A model generated the notes under the pieces. That model made no database searches, was not told where the DNA came from, and was given only the letters and a program-made list of their open reading frames with translations. The position numbers and the translations under genes were made by a program. Below, piece by piece: positions 63,987 through 64,000 of a DNA stretch of 64,000 nt; the stretch's first letter is position 1, and each line of letters opens with the position of its first letter. The DNA comes from Amorphochlora amoebiformis (Eukaryota > Cercozoa > Chlorarachniophyceae), in assembly GCA_054601695.1 (NCBI GenBank), contig BAAHQB010000168.1, positions 310,001-374,000 of the forward strand, in the 5' to 3' direction.

Positions 63987-64000
63987 AATATACATATAAA

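Overview
The window is nuclear DNA of a photosynthetic, flagellated eukaryote with a complex plastid. Genes are broken into small exons with GT-AG introns, and most introns are filled with long (TA)n arrays. A conserved axonemal gene (CFAP45) implies cilia. A FLU-type chlorophyll-synthesis regulator carries a signal peptide, a transit-like region and a thylakoid-type cleavage signal, and its signal peptide ends in GSAFAS, close to the ASAFAP motif of red-derived complex plastids. TTAGGG-type interstitial repeats occur in several places. A cryptophyte, stramenopile or haptophyte would fit; the lineage cannot be fixed from the sequence alone.

Layout: (1) 283-3793 (+) 3' part of an ankyrin-repeat gene; (2) 4876-12422 (+) unidentified helical protein, 5' end not found; (3) 13619-19085 (-) CFAP45; (4) 19241-21979 (+) unidentified protein with a signal peptide and probable plastid targeting; (5) 24420-33178 (-) three-KH RNA-binding protein; (6) 33370-47682 (+) seven-transmembrane cAMP-receptor-like GPCR; (7) 48178-51356 (-) MAK16 ribosome-biogenesis factor; (8) 51590-54737 (+) remnant of a glutamate-decarboxylase-like gene; (9) 55208-60776 (-) FLU-like protein; (10) 60989 onward (+) a signal-peptide exon and, at 62783-62910, an RRM-like exon. 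From gene 2 on, orientation alternates strictly. Divergent pairs have starts about 150-230 bp apart, and convergent pairs are separated by 0.5-2.4 kb.

Five gene models were assembled exon by exon and close exactly in frame: CFAP45 (12 exons, 462 aa), the plastid-type protein (6 exons, 420 aa), the KH protein (22 exons, 726 aa), MAK16 (6 exons, 283 aa) and the FLU-like protein (11 exons, 342 aa). The GPCR (15 exons to TM7, 329 aa) also closes in frame, with an uncertain C-terminal tail.

The most unusual feature is how the (TA)n introns behave. Short unique pieces next to splice sites, and pieces of exons, have been copied repeatedly within the same intron. The clearest case is about 17 tandem copies of a 3' splice acceptor before the TM7 exon of the GPCR gene (41111-42650). 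A second pattern is that all four convergent intergenic gaps contain a distinct, (TA)n-poor sequence rich in CTAG and ACGT palindromes. The genes do not form a pathway; two or three of them serve the plastid, and the others are housekeeping, signalling and ciliary genes.
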